Assembly: GCF_965363235.1 (NCBI RefSeq)
Contig: NC_134851.1
Location: 57,965,522-58,029,521 of the forward strand
Length of the DNA: 64,000 bases
Direction of reading: 5' to 3'
From: Mytilus galloprovincialis
Taxonomy: Eukaryota > Mollusca > Bivalvia > Mytilida > Mytilidae
Position 1 is the stretch's first letter, and each line of letters starts with the position of its first letter. Shown here piece by piece: positions 53,405 to 64,000 of the stretch. The notes beneath the pieces were generated by a model. It was not told where the DNA came from, ran no database searches, and saw only the letters and a program-made list of their open reading frames with translations. A program made the position numbers and the translations under genes.

Positions 53405-53588
53405 CAGACTTGCTACAATTCCCTATCTTTTTTTTTTATACTAATTTATATGTCTGCTGATAACTGCCCGTCTACAGATTGCCCCTGCAGATGTCAGTAT
53501 AATGGTAATCTCCTAGTTATAGCAGTGAAATGTTAAAGGGGCAAAATTGAAGAAAAAAATAATTAGGAAGGAACATGTAGCAAGTCTA
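53405..53588. mobile_element. MITE with AGACTTGCTACA ends and 10-bp target duplication
   Basis: Inverted ends AGACTTGCTACA (53406-53417) and TGTAGCAAGTCT (53576-53587) lie between direct copies of ATAATGTACT (53395-53404 and 53589-53598). 184 bp, non-coding. A 9-10 bp duplication is typical of Mutator-like elements. Confidence 0.75.
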
Positions 53589-53652
53589 ATAATGTACTGT
53601 ACACACAATCTAACTTTTTTGCTCTATTATAACATTAACCAGTTTCATTTAT

Positions 53653-54377
53653 CAGTCAGGGGCATTACTTAAACAAGTAACAATTAAAATTACCTATACA
53701 AGTTATGTTGAAAACGAGGCTATTCTAAATATTACTTATATGTAACTTTTCTAAATATTATTTTTATAGATGTCCAATAATGCAGATTTTACTAGCTTTA
53801 ACAAATTTTCAGTCATCTGGTTATTTTTCCCCATGAAATATAATCCTTCTGAAACACTAATTAACATACTGACACACTAATATCACTTATCTTTCATACC
53901 CATGGATGCTTCTGGGTCAAAGTTGGTCTCTTGGGACTATTAAATTATCATTTTCCTCCAAAATCTTGAAGATAGACTGACACAATGACTGATATAAATA
54001 GATACATACTGGTGAATTAATTAAGATTTCAAGTTCTTTTAACTGCTAACCCAAATCAACTACATGATGTGTTCCATAAATAAGTGTTATTACTATATTT
54101 TTTTCAAAAATGTATAAAACAACTTACCGTATTCAAGTAATTTGTCATTATTTTTAATTTAAACCTTTATCTCCATACTCCTTCTAAAATCTTCTAAATT
54201 CTTTTTTTTTGGATAGAAAATGATACAATAACTTATTCAAACTACATTTAATCTATAATGCTTCTATTAGAATTTAAAATAACTCTATTAAGTAATTTTA
54301 TTATTTTCAAAAACAAAAATTACTTAAATATATAAGTAACTTAAAAATATTACTTGTTTAAGTAATACCCCTGACTG
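53653..54377. mobile_element. MITE with CAGTCAGGGGCATTACTT ends
   Basis: Left CAGTCAGGGGCATTACTTAAACAAGTAA pairs with right TTACTTGTTTAAGTAATACCCCTGACTG with one mismatch over 28 bases. 725 bp, AT-rich inside, no coding frame. No clear target duplication was seen. Confidence 0.8.
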
Positions 54378-54639
54378 TTTCTAATTTTTTAATTTGAGGT
54401 TCTAAGTTTTGTATTTTATGTATGAATCATGCATGTCTTTCTCAGTTTTTCTCTTGATTATCAAAGACAAAGTTTTTAATTTTGTAAATTATTTGGCCTT
54501 TAATTTTTTTTTTTATTGGAGATCGATCGAGTTACTTATGAGTCTTTTGCAGACAAATACCTGTCTGACCTAAACACAATTATCAGAGTATTTGTCATTT
54601 ATGTGTTAACATGGCTTGATTTATTAAGGTCTAGATAGG

Positions 54640-54800
54640 GGTTATGCATACCCGTAGCAAGGGGGGTTCAGATGAACCCCCCTTGAAACCAAATAAGCAC
54701 TGTTAAAGTCAACGTTCTGTTCAAATTGTGACTGTTAAAGTTGAGTTCACGAGTCCAAATAACCCCCCATTGGAAATTCCTGGCTACGGGCCTGTTATGT
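54640..54800. mobile_element. Small fold-back repeat with CCCGTAGC ends
   Basis: Left CATACCCGTAGCAAGGGGGG and right 'GGAAATTCCTGGCTACGGGCC' carry facing CCCGTAGC/GCTACGGG. Inside, GGGGGGTTCA faces TGAACCCCCC. It is a common bivalve repeat by memory. Confidence 0.6.
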
Positions 54801-55152
54801 ATACAATTTTTACATGTATCTTTATTCTTTAATACATGTATGTTAGATTGTTTTTCTTTAATCTCTATTCTTTACATAAATTTCATTTCAGCACTTTTTT
54901 TATTCTCTAATATTTATTTAGTTTTAGTTTTCCTTCTTTTCCCCATTTATTATTTTTTTCCCCTTTATTCTATACATTTTGCCTGTTATTCTCTATTTTG
55001 TAAACCTCATCTAAACTCTCATCCAGGTCAAATACTGTATATACTTTCAAGTGGCATACTTGTATGCAAAATTCTTGAATTTTAAATTGTAGGCAATTAT
55101 CAACTCGTAAAATTCAGAAACTTAATTCTTAATACTTTGCATTTAAGATCAT

Positions 55153-56724
55153 TTAAGGTGGTACCCAACACTTTTACTAAAAATTATTTAGCTCGTTTAA
55201 TTTTCATAAAATTTTGTCAAAGTATTTAACAAAAATATAAACAATTTTGAACCAACCGTTTTGCCAGAAAAATTACACTGGTTATATAGCAGTTTGACAT
55301 TTAACACTAATTTTGATCATTAAGAAGCTTAGTATTCTTTTGACAACACAACGTAATTATAACACTTTTTTTAAAGGGACTTATCATTATTTATCTGGGA
55401 AGGTTGGGTGGTCAAAATACAGGGGGGATCAAGTTTTTTTCTGTGTGTGGAAAAGGGGGGTTCATATTTTTTTATAAATTCAAAGTGGGGGGATCAATAT
55501 TTTTTACACATGGAAATAAGTATTTCACATACTTCAAGAAACAACATCATGAACATCATCAAGAAGAACATTGCAACAGTCAAATAGAAATATATTTTTA
55601 CAACACCATTCAGTATACAGTTAATTAAGACACCACAAGAATTTGGTGATGTAGGTGCTTCATAATCCAAATAATTCAGTCGTTATACATGTATTTCACT
55701 CACTTTGATCACTAAATTAACAAGCATAACTGCCAAATTTTGTTTTAATCAGCTTAATAGTTTGAGAGAAATTAAGTATAAATTAAGGAGAAATCTACAG
55801 CGATTTGTGCAAAATTTTGTCCCAAAACACAAAGTATGCCGCATCATGAAAGAATAATGTGTAGAGTAATTAATGCTCCAATAAATGATTGAATATTCAT
55901 CTTAGAATCTGCATAGAAACAGTTGTATGAATACAAAATGATTTTAAGATGATGAACACTACTAATGTAACTTTTTGATTTCATTACAAGATCTCTTTGG
56001 GTCCATTAATTTATTTATACCTCTTACTCCCGCAAAATTTGTACTTTTAGGCTAATAAATCAAAATGTTACATGTACTATCACACATAATATGAATGAAA
56101 TGTGACAATAAATGAGTAACTTATAATCTCCATATAAAAGTTTAGCAACTAAATAAGGCCTTACATAAAACTCAAGTTTAAGCAGTGTTCAAGAGAAGGC
56201 CATATAATAGATTCCATTTAGTAAATAATGTGTTGTTACTGTTTCAAAAAGTTATCTTTTAGAGTAACTTAGGATCAAGTTTTCTTTAATAGCACAATAC
56301 AGGAAATTAGAAAAAAAATCAGGAAAAAATTACTCAAAGCACTGGCTTGCGCTACCTCTCATGCTTATATTCATGGAAGAGGCCTCATGGAAGTGCCCTA
56401 TTTCAAGACAATTTTCCCTCAAATATTTTTTTGATTCAATCCACTGAGAATATATCATTTTCAATATTTTCATGAAATAATATGATAAGTGTTTTGCATG
56501 TTAAAATTTTGGCATGTTTGATTAGGGGGGGGGGGGGTCATTTTTTTTAAATGTTTTTACTGGGGGGATCAAATAAAAAAAGTGAAATATAATAGGGGGG
56601 ATCAAGAAATTTTGTATGTTTGATTTCAAAATGACCAGCTCCCCCCCCCTCCCAGGTAAAAAATGATAAGTCCAATAGCTGACTTTACAGAGTTATCTCC
56701 CTGTAGTGTTAGGTACCACCTTAA
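55153..56724. mobile_element. TTAAGGTGGTACC MITE carrying an inserted element
   Basis: Left TTAAGGTGGTACCCAACAC (55153) and right GTGTTAGGTACCACCTTAA (ending 56724) match the ends of the solo copy at 31252-31505 in reverse orientation. The left arm follows the solo copy closely to about 55370 (AGCAGTTTGACA, TAATTTTGATCATT, AGAAGCTT) and the right arm resumes at about 56680 (GACTTTACAGAG). Confidence 0.8.
55377..56673. mobile_element. Inner element with GGACTTATCATT ends
   Basis: Left GGACTTATCATTATTTATCTGGGAAGG and right CCTCCCAGGTAAAAAATGATAAGTCC are near-perfect inverted repeats. G-rich ends (GGGGGGATCAA words) face each other, and about 1.0 kb of unique sequence lies between. The open frame 55404-55628 falls in it and has no support. 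Confidence 0.75.
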
Positions 56725-58085
56725 ATCAATAACAATAATGTTTCCATAGTAAACAGATGACCCACTATAGCTAGCACTATCATTTTTATAATTATGTTCA
56801 GTGGACCATGAAATTGGGGGCAAAACTTTAATTTGATACTGAAAGCCTTATAGATGCCCAACAGTGAGACATAAAACATCTATAGGCAAATATCCTTAGG
56901 TGACAGATTATTAAATTTATCACTAATGCATGCATGCATATATCAATATAAATATTTTTTTAAATTGATAGATATATTAGAATTTTTTAAAATTATAAAA
57001 CATCCTTATTCTGTATCTTTGTCTGTGGTACTGCAGTGGCAGATCCAGAATTTTTTTAAAGGGACCCGCTTAAATCATGCTTCAGTGATTTGATCCCGAA
57101 ATAAATTAATCAAACAATTATTTTTTTTAAAAGGGGGGCCCATTACCCATTAGCCCCACCCCCTTAATCCTCCTCATAATAAAACTTTAAGGAGACCATA
57201 CACAAAACATAGAAATAAACAATTATTGGCATCAAGTATGAAATTATTACTTACAATAAATTTTTTCTCAAAATTCTATCCCTGTATGTCATTGGAACAT
57301 ATACTGCATGTGTATTCTAATCCTTCTAATTATTTCACTTTTATTTACACTTAAATAGACCTATTCCCATTATTCTTAATTAAGTCCATTGAATCGATGA
57401 CATTGAATGTGGTGAGAGTATATATATATATGTATAACATTTACTTGTGTTTTTATATTTAAGTACAGCATACACACAATATGTACAAGTAAATGTGACC
57501 TGTTTTTATCCAAAGATTTTAGGAAGACATTAAATAAATTTCTCTTCTATCTCATTGGTTACTATATGGATTTATATTGATGTCATGACCTCATTACTTG
57601 GACATCATAAAATGTGTAGAGCAAAATAAATTTATGTTGAAAATCACACACAGTTGTGCTACTCTTATAACTCTTCAATTTATTACAATATTGTTTTTGT
57701 GGTGATTTTGTGAAGAACCTGATTATGCAGTGGAGGAAAACAGTTCAAAGAATAAAATGGCAAGTTAATTAATTTCACTTTGAAGTTTAGTTACAGTAAT
57801 ATAATATAAAAAGATAATGTCAACAATTCTCTATCGAATATTTCTTTAAAAGTTCAACAACAGTGGGTTTGAAGTTTAACAGTAATTCATTATTCCCTAA
57901 TTAATGCATATTATGACTATCTATTATATAGAAATGTAATGCTGTCTTGAAATAACTGCATGGTTCAGGATAGTTTGAAGTGAATATTTAGACATATATA
58001 TACATGGACATGTATATACAAATCTAAATTGAAAACTACGTTCAAACCTATGATTGCGTTGGATAAAAACTGCAATTTTTATATG
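56725..58085. repeat. Gene-free stretch with one dispersed repeat
   Basis: 57040-57185 reads AGTGGCAGATCCAGAATTTTT, AAGGGACCCGCTTAAATC, and GGGGGGCCCATTACCC, a G-rich 'GGATCCAG' repeat common in molluscs. Nothing else was seen. Confidence 0.4.
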
Positions 58086-58087
58086 TG

Positions 58088-58330
58088 TGCATGTAAAACA
58101 AAGCCCAGGTGGTCAAGTGGTCTAATGCGTCAGATAAACATGATAAAGTGCAGGGGCCAGTTTCACGAAGCTGTCTTAGGACTAAGACATGTCTTAGGAT
58201 GGTCATACGACATATATTAGTCCTATGTGGGTTTCACAAAGCGGTCCTAAATTGGGACATCTCTTTATATTGGTCATAAAGTTAGGACTACATGAGAGGT
58301 GTCTTATGATGGTCTTAGGATAGTTGTACA
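58088..58330 (+). repeat. SINE head fused to a palindromic 'GTCTTAGGACTAAGAC' repeat
   Basis: 58088-58148 holds a tRNA-like A-box half (GGTGGTCAAGTGGTCTAATG) but no B box. From 58152 the text GGGCCAGTTTCACGAAGCTG, GTCTTAGGACTAAGACATG, GGGTTTCACAAAGCGGTCC is a common fold-back repeat. Confidence 0.5.
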
Positions 58331-58389
58331 TTTATTTATACAACTTTCACTCATTTTAATATCAATTTTGCAAATTTTCTAATATTATT

Positions 58390-59340
58390 AAGGTCTTTCC
58401 TTTTACTAAAGGGAAAGACCTTACTGTATTTCTTCTGATTATTATTCTTCTTCTTCCGCCAAACTTTGACAAAATTTCCCTCCGTAACCGTAAACCATGT
58501 CGCTTTCATGTTCACACTTTGTATTGGTGTCATGAATACCTATCCGGAACTCACCCTGTGAGTCGAAATATTTTGTCGGTTCGGAGTAATCCCTCCGAAA
58601 CCCAAAAACCTTGTTATCGTTCCAACACCGTAACCGTAATAGGTAGAAAAAAAATGAAGGGTGAAATTTGTTCAGGACCAGACCCGGGTTCTTCGTTACA
58701 TTTGGATCGAAAAGATTCAACGACTCATTGGTAGGGTTATGCCCCTATGAAAATTAACCGGTGTCGGTTGGCCACCAAAACTCAGAAACCGTAAGTCGTA
58801 GACACATAGGATCTTCACCAATCATCATCATTTCATGTATCTTTAAAAAATATCTCAAGGTCAAATTTGTATGTTGACCTTGACCTCTGACCTAACAGCT
58901 TGTTATGGGATAATCTCAGAAACCATTATACTTACAGAAGTTTTAAATGGTGGAAAATGTTTGGGTCATTATGGCGCAACTTTGTTACATTTTGATCAAA
59001 GAGATTTGACCTTTCTATAAGGGGCATAACCCCTGTTTTAGGTTTTTGAAAAGACAAAATCAGCTTTTACTATATAACCAAAGGTCCTAGACCCTTGGGG
59101 TCTTCAGTAATGGCATTGGGGACCAATGACCTTGACAAAGGTCAAAAGGTCAAAGGTCAAGGTCATGTCCCAGATAGCGAATTTAGTGTTTTTAACCTTA
59201 TTTAAAGGATTTTTAGTGTGTTTTCGAGCTTTTTAAGGTTGACCTTGACCTTTTCAATACATTCTACGTCTGTTGGAACATGTATTTTACATTAAAAAAG
59301 GAAAGACCTCTCAATTGTTCAAGAACAATTGACGGTTTAA
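58390..59340 (+). mobile_element. Fold-back element with AAGGTCTTTCC ends
   Basis: Left AAGGTCTTTCCTTTT with its own inverted echo AAAGGGAAAGACCTT (58390-58422), right AAAAAGGAAAGACCT (about 59295-59309), then the hairpin TCAATTGTTCAAGAACAATTGA. After the left hairpin comes TTCTTCTTCTTCCGCC, a signature I know from mollusc repeats. The inside holds many AGGTCA/TGACCT words. The overlapping frames at 58351-58734 are shadows. Confidence 0.7.
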
Positions 59341-59639
59341 TTTTATTTCTCTTTTCCTTTTCCTGCTTAGTACAAAATGTAGTATACCTAAATATTTATA
59401 GGTTGACAGATCAAATATAACGATTTGTCAACATTGAACATTCGATTTATTGATATCAAGAATGCACGATTTTATCCTTTAACTTTTTTATCACAGATAC
59501 AGTGTTGGGTTAAATTTAGAGGAGTTGTATATATACATGTGCATACCTTCTCCAGATGATTTAAATGATCTTACACATGTATGTTTTTTAATAGATCTTT
59601 AATAAAAAAAAAATTGTATCATAAATATATTGCTGATCA

Positions 59640-60035
59640 ATGAAGTCTGTTTAGTTTCTCTCTATCTTCATGATCTTATTTAGCTCTTGATCCAAACACA
59701 AAAGAGTATTTTTTTCTGATCATTTTTGCATTTTTTAAAGTTTCTCTCTATCTATTTTAGTTTTCAAGATAATAGGCAAAATTTGATCGAAAAAAAAAAT
59801 GACCTTCATTGCCCCTACTCCTTTGATTCCATATTGTATATTGTATTGTATTGTATTTCATGTATTTGGACCAGTAGTTTCAGATTACAAAAATTTACCA
59901 AAAAAATATTTAAAGAGACTATAACTCTGGTCATGTTGACCTAATTGTAGATTTTACTTTGCTGAACCTTATTGCTGTTTATAATTTATCTCTATCCATA
60001 ATAATATTCAAGGTAATCAATGTTGTTTTAGTAAA
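59640..60035. repeat. Diverged inner part of the AGCTCACCTG repeat family
   Basis: GTCATGTTGACCTAATTGTAGATTTTACTTTGCTGAACC and TATCTCTATCCATAATAATATTCAAGGTAATC match, with changes, 52150-52235. A second degraded copy lies just before it (59735-59775). Confidence 0.5.
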
Positions 60036-60534
60036 TCAACTGATTATGTGTTTACCAGCTGCACATGGTCAATCAATTAAAAGCAATAAATTTCTTCAGT
60101 TTAAGTGACCACAAATAATTGCTCCCAATCAAGCATTAAATTTGTCTGACCCTAAAATGTTGTGGAACAGTATCATTATAAATCACAGCTTTATTCTGTT
60201 AAGCTCCAGTGCATTTAGCATGTCAGTTTAATTATGCTGGCTGAAATTGTAGTTATCAGAATAAACATAAAGTTGGAAGAAAATATTTTAGAAGAACTTT
60301 TCAAAAACGTCACAGATACTGGTAAAAAACTATACAAAATCCCTTGAAAACACATAAAGAAAATATAATAAAATGCATCAAAAACTAGTGCAAGAATAAA
60401 TAAAGGTAGCTTTGTTACTTAAATATTAAATAGTTGTTTCCAGATTATTAGGGTTGGTGATATATTTCACTTTATTCATCTAATTGTCATAATATTAATT
60501 TGTGTTTTTATATATTCAATAACAGATTTTGATA

Positions 60535-60990
60535 AAAAAAAATTGAAAACAATTAACACCTTTAATAATTTATTGCGTCCGAAGCACTTTTCTGGATTTA
60601 CCTTCATCAGGAACGCTCAAAGCCAAACATTTGAACTCCGAAGATGTATAAGTACCAAAACCATCGAAGAGCTATATATGTCAAAAATTCCTAAAATTTA
60701 TACTAGTAGCGAAATTCATCTAACATGTCTAAAGCCAACTTTGCCTGAGGGAGTTAAAACCTAAGTTTCCTAATAATTTCAAAATTTGTAGACCGACAAT
60801 TTTAGTAAAGTTTGTTAAATCATGTCAGTTCCGAAATACTGACTTCTGAGCTGATGATACCCTCGGGGACTGATAGTCCACCAGCAGAGGTATCGACCCA
60901 TGCAGTGATGTAAAAAATTGAAAACAACACGTTTAATAATTTATTGCGTCCAAAGCACTTTTCTGGATAAATGTTTGTCTAAAATTAATA
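60535..60990 (+). repeat. Repeat unit of about 375 bp with duplicated start
   Basis: AATTGAAAACAA..A..C.TTTAATAATTTATTGCGTCC.AAGCACTTTTCTGGAT occurs at 60541-60598 and again at 60916-60968. Between them lies GATACCCTCGGGGACTGATAGTCCACCAGCAGAGG, which shares its layout with the X-block repeat (CTCGGGGACGAAACG). The open frame 60543-60764 is this repeat. Confidence 0.65.
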
Positions 60991-60999
60991 CCTATGGTC

Positions 61000-61970
61000 C
61001 AAATACATAAAGGGGCCAGTTAGTCCTAACTAGACTGTACGAGTACACTCATAAATATTGGTGTGACCATACACATATGGTCCGACCACACGAATATAGG
61101 TGTACCATCGTTCGTTTTTCGTTATGTTGAAGACCTATTAGTTGCCTTCTGATGGTTTCTGCTCTTCTGGTAGCCGGGTTGCTGTCTTTTTTACACATTC
61201 CCCATTTCCATTCTCAATTTTCATACAAAAAAGGCAGGACCGAATAGAGTGAAAAATACATAACAACTAATAGAATGCAGGACAAAGTTTTTCATCCTAG
61301 ACCCCCATAAAACCAATTGGTAGCTAGGTCGCTTAATTATCTATACCTTTCTCAGAGACAGAGGATGGTAAATGGTTATTTTTGTGCGAAGTAATTGTCA
61401 CGGTTTTATTTTAGTTTCTATGTTGTGTTTTAACTTTTTTATTTGACGTTCTGTCTTACAAGATTTTCAAATGCTTATAAATTTTGCATAATTAAATCTC
61501 CTGTAAAATTCAAACGCTTAAATTGGCAGGGCCGGATTGTCAAGGAATACTTTTTTAAAAGCTGTAAACCAATTATATCATAAATGTGTATACTAAATCG
61601 GGAATATCAAGTCAAACGTAAAGTTAATATATACAAGAAGCAGCGACTCAGTCAGAAAAAGGTTCACACCAAAGTATTTTTTTTTTTCGTGCAACGTTCA
61701 TGACAGAAAACTTTTAACGTGAAATTATGTCTTATTTCATGCTTATTCAGTGCAAGCACCACCACCCTAACATTTTTTTTTGGGGGGGGGGGTCATTAAG
61801 TGTGAAGTGGGAGGTAAGCCCCCCCCCCCCCTCCCAAAAGAACAAAAACCAAAAAAACTAGTCCCTCTTTAAAGTTTAACGTAAATTATACTCTCACACT
61901 TGTTTTAACTAAATGTTTACCATATAGGACCATATATATATATATTGAAATCATTTCAACAACAGGCTAC
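61000..61970. repeat. Repeat fragments and homopolymer runs
   Basis: 61015-61110 has GAGTACACTC and facing TGGTGTGACCATA / GGTCCGACCACAC words. 61125-61225 is a copy of the 'CCCATTTCCATTCTCAATT' repeat. 61780-61845 has a G run facing a C run (TTTGGGGGGGGGG / CCCCCCCCCCCCTCCCAAAA), a fold-back repeat. No gene was seen. Confidence 0.5.
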
Positions 61971-62605
61971 CGCCGTACTGTCAAGTTTTCATTCAGAATT
62001 TTAAGCTCTGCATCTTCAAGTTCAAGGTCACAACCAGTTTGTCTTACCTGAACTGGTTCCCTGATTGCATTTGGATAACAGACTTTCTTCCATCACACTG
62101 CATGTGTTGATCACTGACTGTAAGTAGTAGAAGTTGAACTAAAAAAACAGTTTGAAGGTGAGGATGTTTGTTTCATCCACAGACCTGGTACCCGTTACCT
62201 ATTCTGTAAATTCCACCTTTCTCAGACGAACCACTTCGGTTTGGAAATCCTCAGGTTACCTGACAGTGACAGGTATGGGGAAAATCTGGATTCAGAATAT
62301 TTTTTGTCATTTGCTTGACCACAATAATGTCAACTGTTCAATGCTTATTAAATAGAGCAATAATTTCTCTTACACAGTTTAAAAAAAAACAATTTAAAAT
62401 TCAGAAATAAAGTTATTCATTAAAACTACCAAATATAGACCTATTCAAGTACACCTTTGGCTTAATTAAGAAGTTCTGGGTCAAGTCAGATACTGATACC
62501 AATAGTATATTCACCTGTTACCTATTACCTTATCTGTACTCTCCGCATCTGACAGGCGCACCACCAAACGGTGTATTCAGGATTAATATGCTATATAGAG
62601 GTATA
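61970..62605 (-). other. Cluster of exon-like segments, product unrecognised
   Basis: On the minus strand three segments end in good donors: TACAGATAAG|GTAATA (near 62530), TACAGAATAG|GTAACG (near 62203) and AGTTCAG|GTAAGA (near 62047). The first two are related in sequence, both reading VVRL(S/R)... before the donor, as if an exon had been duplicated. The third has an acceptor CTACTACTTACAG about 70 bases up. Reading past the last donor, one frame gives CDLELEDAELKILNENLTV, RR, stop. Phases do not join cleanly, so this could be a gene continuing off the window, or a relic. Confidence 0.25.
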
Positions 62606-62614
62606 GAGGGGGGA

Positions 62615-62815
62615 TAGGACCTTTATCGGGACTCCGGGATCGGGTGTTTTTAAGCTCGGGATTTCGGGATTGACCCTTTCGGGATCCGGGAATCCTTTTT
62701 TTCTGATTTCGGGACGTCGGGATTTACTTTATTTAAATTCGGGACCTCGGGATTTCGTTTTTTTAACTTGTTCGGGATCAGGACCCCTACTACCCCCCCC
62801 CCCCCCCCCTATATA
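62615..62815 (+). repeat. CGGGAT-rich degenerate repeat
   Basis: The words TCGGGATTTCGGGATT, TTCGGGACGTCGGGATT and TTCGGGACCTCGGGATTTCG recur, ending in a C run (about 62790-62809). The frame 62670-62873 comes from this. Confidence 0.65.
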
Positions 62816-62829
62816 CACAGGTCATAATC

Positions 62830-63245
62830 ACAGGGTTGACACTACTAAATTGTCAAATTGTTACCTATTGTAGTATTTTAATCAGTAAGACTTTCTAAGA
62901 TAACAATACGAATACTAAAAATCTGCACTAAAAATAAGGTGTATACATTGTAGGTACAGTTTTCAATTTGTTAGCGGGCATGACGTAAAACAGCGAATCC
63001 AAGAATTAAACTTTATTTATAACTAATATAGGACAATGCTGTTGATTAAAAAATACTCCATTCCAGGACCTTTTGTTTTCCAAATAATTAATATTACCAA
63101 TAATTGATAAGTTCCAATTCGACGGGTTCAAACAGAAAGATTTGAAAGCAGAGAAAACTGTGTATCTTATAATCGGCATGACTTTATCAGATGACAATAC
63201 CAATACTAAAATAAGGCTTGCACATAGTTATATACTTTAATTCAG
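62830..63245 (+). repeat. Dispersed mussel repeat 'GCGGGCATGACG'
   Basis: The text TTAGCGGGCATGACGTAAAACAGCGAATCC and ATACTCCATTCCAGGACC is known to me as a frequent Mytilus repeat. 'AACAATACGAATACTAAAA' and 'GACAATACCAATACTAAAA' frame it as near-direct repeats (about 62900 and 63192). The minus frame 63006-63203 is a shadow. Confidence 0.5.
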
Positions 63246-63943
63246 GCATGGACCCGCGATATCACAGGTGTGTTCTAGTTTAATTTAAAGTTCTGTAGGA
63301 CTCTTTGTAAACAATAAATGCTGGCATAATTAACATAATACTTATTTTAGTGACTTAATCACAATGAAAATCTGTAATAGATCAACCTAATTAAAAGTCT
63401 CTGTTTTTTTTTTTACAAAAAACTAAGCTTTACTTGCATACAACCCCTATTTTCTATTCGTTTTTTTCTTTTTTTTCTACTCTATTCTTCCATATAGTAA
63501 CCGCCTTCAACAAAAGTAAGATGTTGTAATTGAGTTAATATTGATGCTTTGAAATTGAAGATTTGAAAGAGTCTACTGAAGTGCAATTTACAATGTTATC
63601 CGGTAGTTTAGATCAGGCCATGCAAAAATGATTGTTTGTTTCCCCCATCCCTGCTGGGAATGAAGATGAAAAAAAAGAAAGAGTTGTTTTGGTTTTAAAA
63701 TTGTCTGATATTTTTTATATAGTGTTTAGTTTAAACAATATTTATTCAGATAAATCAACATTTAACAATATTATACAACATGCACAAAAGAAATAATATA
63801 CCGGTATATATTATTGAATAGCAATATAATATTTCCAACAAAAAGTTAATTACCAAAGGATATAATATATAGCGTGCAATAAATTCCAATATTGCACTAG
63901 TGCAATAAATCTTCAAAATTCATGAGTCATGCAATGTCTTTAT
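63246..63943. other. Gene-free AT-rich stretch
   Basis: T-rich runs and no supported feature. Confidence 0.4.
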
Positions 63944-64000
63944 CTACTGTGGATTCATTAATATTCTTTGGATATCAATTTCCGTGGTTTTCATGGGTAC
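63944..64000 (+). mobile_element. Start of a TACTGTGGATT MITE, cut by the window end
   Basis: CTACTGTGGATTCATTAATATTC ... TTTTCATGGGTAC matches the left end of the 51475-51693 family. The right end lies outside. Confidence 0.6.

Overview
The window is AT-rich, intron-rich animal DNA. It carries long introns with GT-AG borders, tRNA-derived SINEs with a Meta-domain-like core, many fold-back (MITE-like) elements, satellites, and several dispersed repeats that I know from mussel (Mytilus) genomic sequence. The best reading is a marine bivalve, most likely Mytilus. This rests on recognising repeats from memory, not on a search. No bacterial gene layout, rRNA, true tRNA gene or CRISPR array is visible.

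Region 1 (1-15.5 kb) is a segmental repeat. Two blocks, X (about 2.2 kb) and Y (about 2.2-2.5 kb), occur as X1-Y1-X3(partial) and then Y2-X2. Between the two groups lie three exons of a minus-strand Rab-type small GTPase (7630-9771). Its G1, switch I, G3 and G4 motifs are good, but the third exon carries an in-frame TGA and no C-terminal exon was found. Comparing the copies gives filled and empty sites for two repeat insertions.

Region 2 (15.5-34.5 kb) is gene-poor. It holds dispersed repeats, two elements built from short palindromic words (20.73-21.21 and 24.13-24.52 kb), an eight-unit satellite of about 270 bp (24.9-27.0 kb), a retroelement 3' fragment, a degenerate minisatellite of about 60 bp (30.3-31.1 kb) and a weak candidate secreted-peptide exon (32.4 kb).

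Region 3 (34.8-46.5 kb, minus strand) is the most interesting part. Nine exons with mostly compatible splice phases encode TIR - TIR (MyD88-like) - short coiled coil - Roc GTPase - COR - HEPN (DZIP3-like), the last with an intact R-x4-H RNase-type motif. This looks like a multidomain innate-immune or cell-death receptor in which TIR signalling, a Roc-COR switch and a possible RNA-cleaving effector share one chain. The N-terminal exon or exons were not found, and one junction (coiled coil to Roc) is not settled.

Region 4 (47-64 kb) is again repeat-rich. It has a hairpin minisatellite (48.8-49.35 kb), inverted copies of the AGCTCACCTG repeat around a possible host exon (50.7-52.8 kb), several MITEs with clear ends, one nested MITE pair, and an element carrying four direct AGGTCA half-sites. 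Two sets of unrecognised minus-strand exon-like segments (49.85-51.42 kb and 61.97-62.6 kb) may belong to genes I cannot name.
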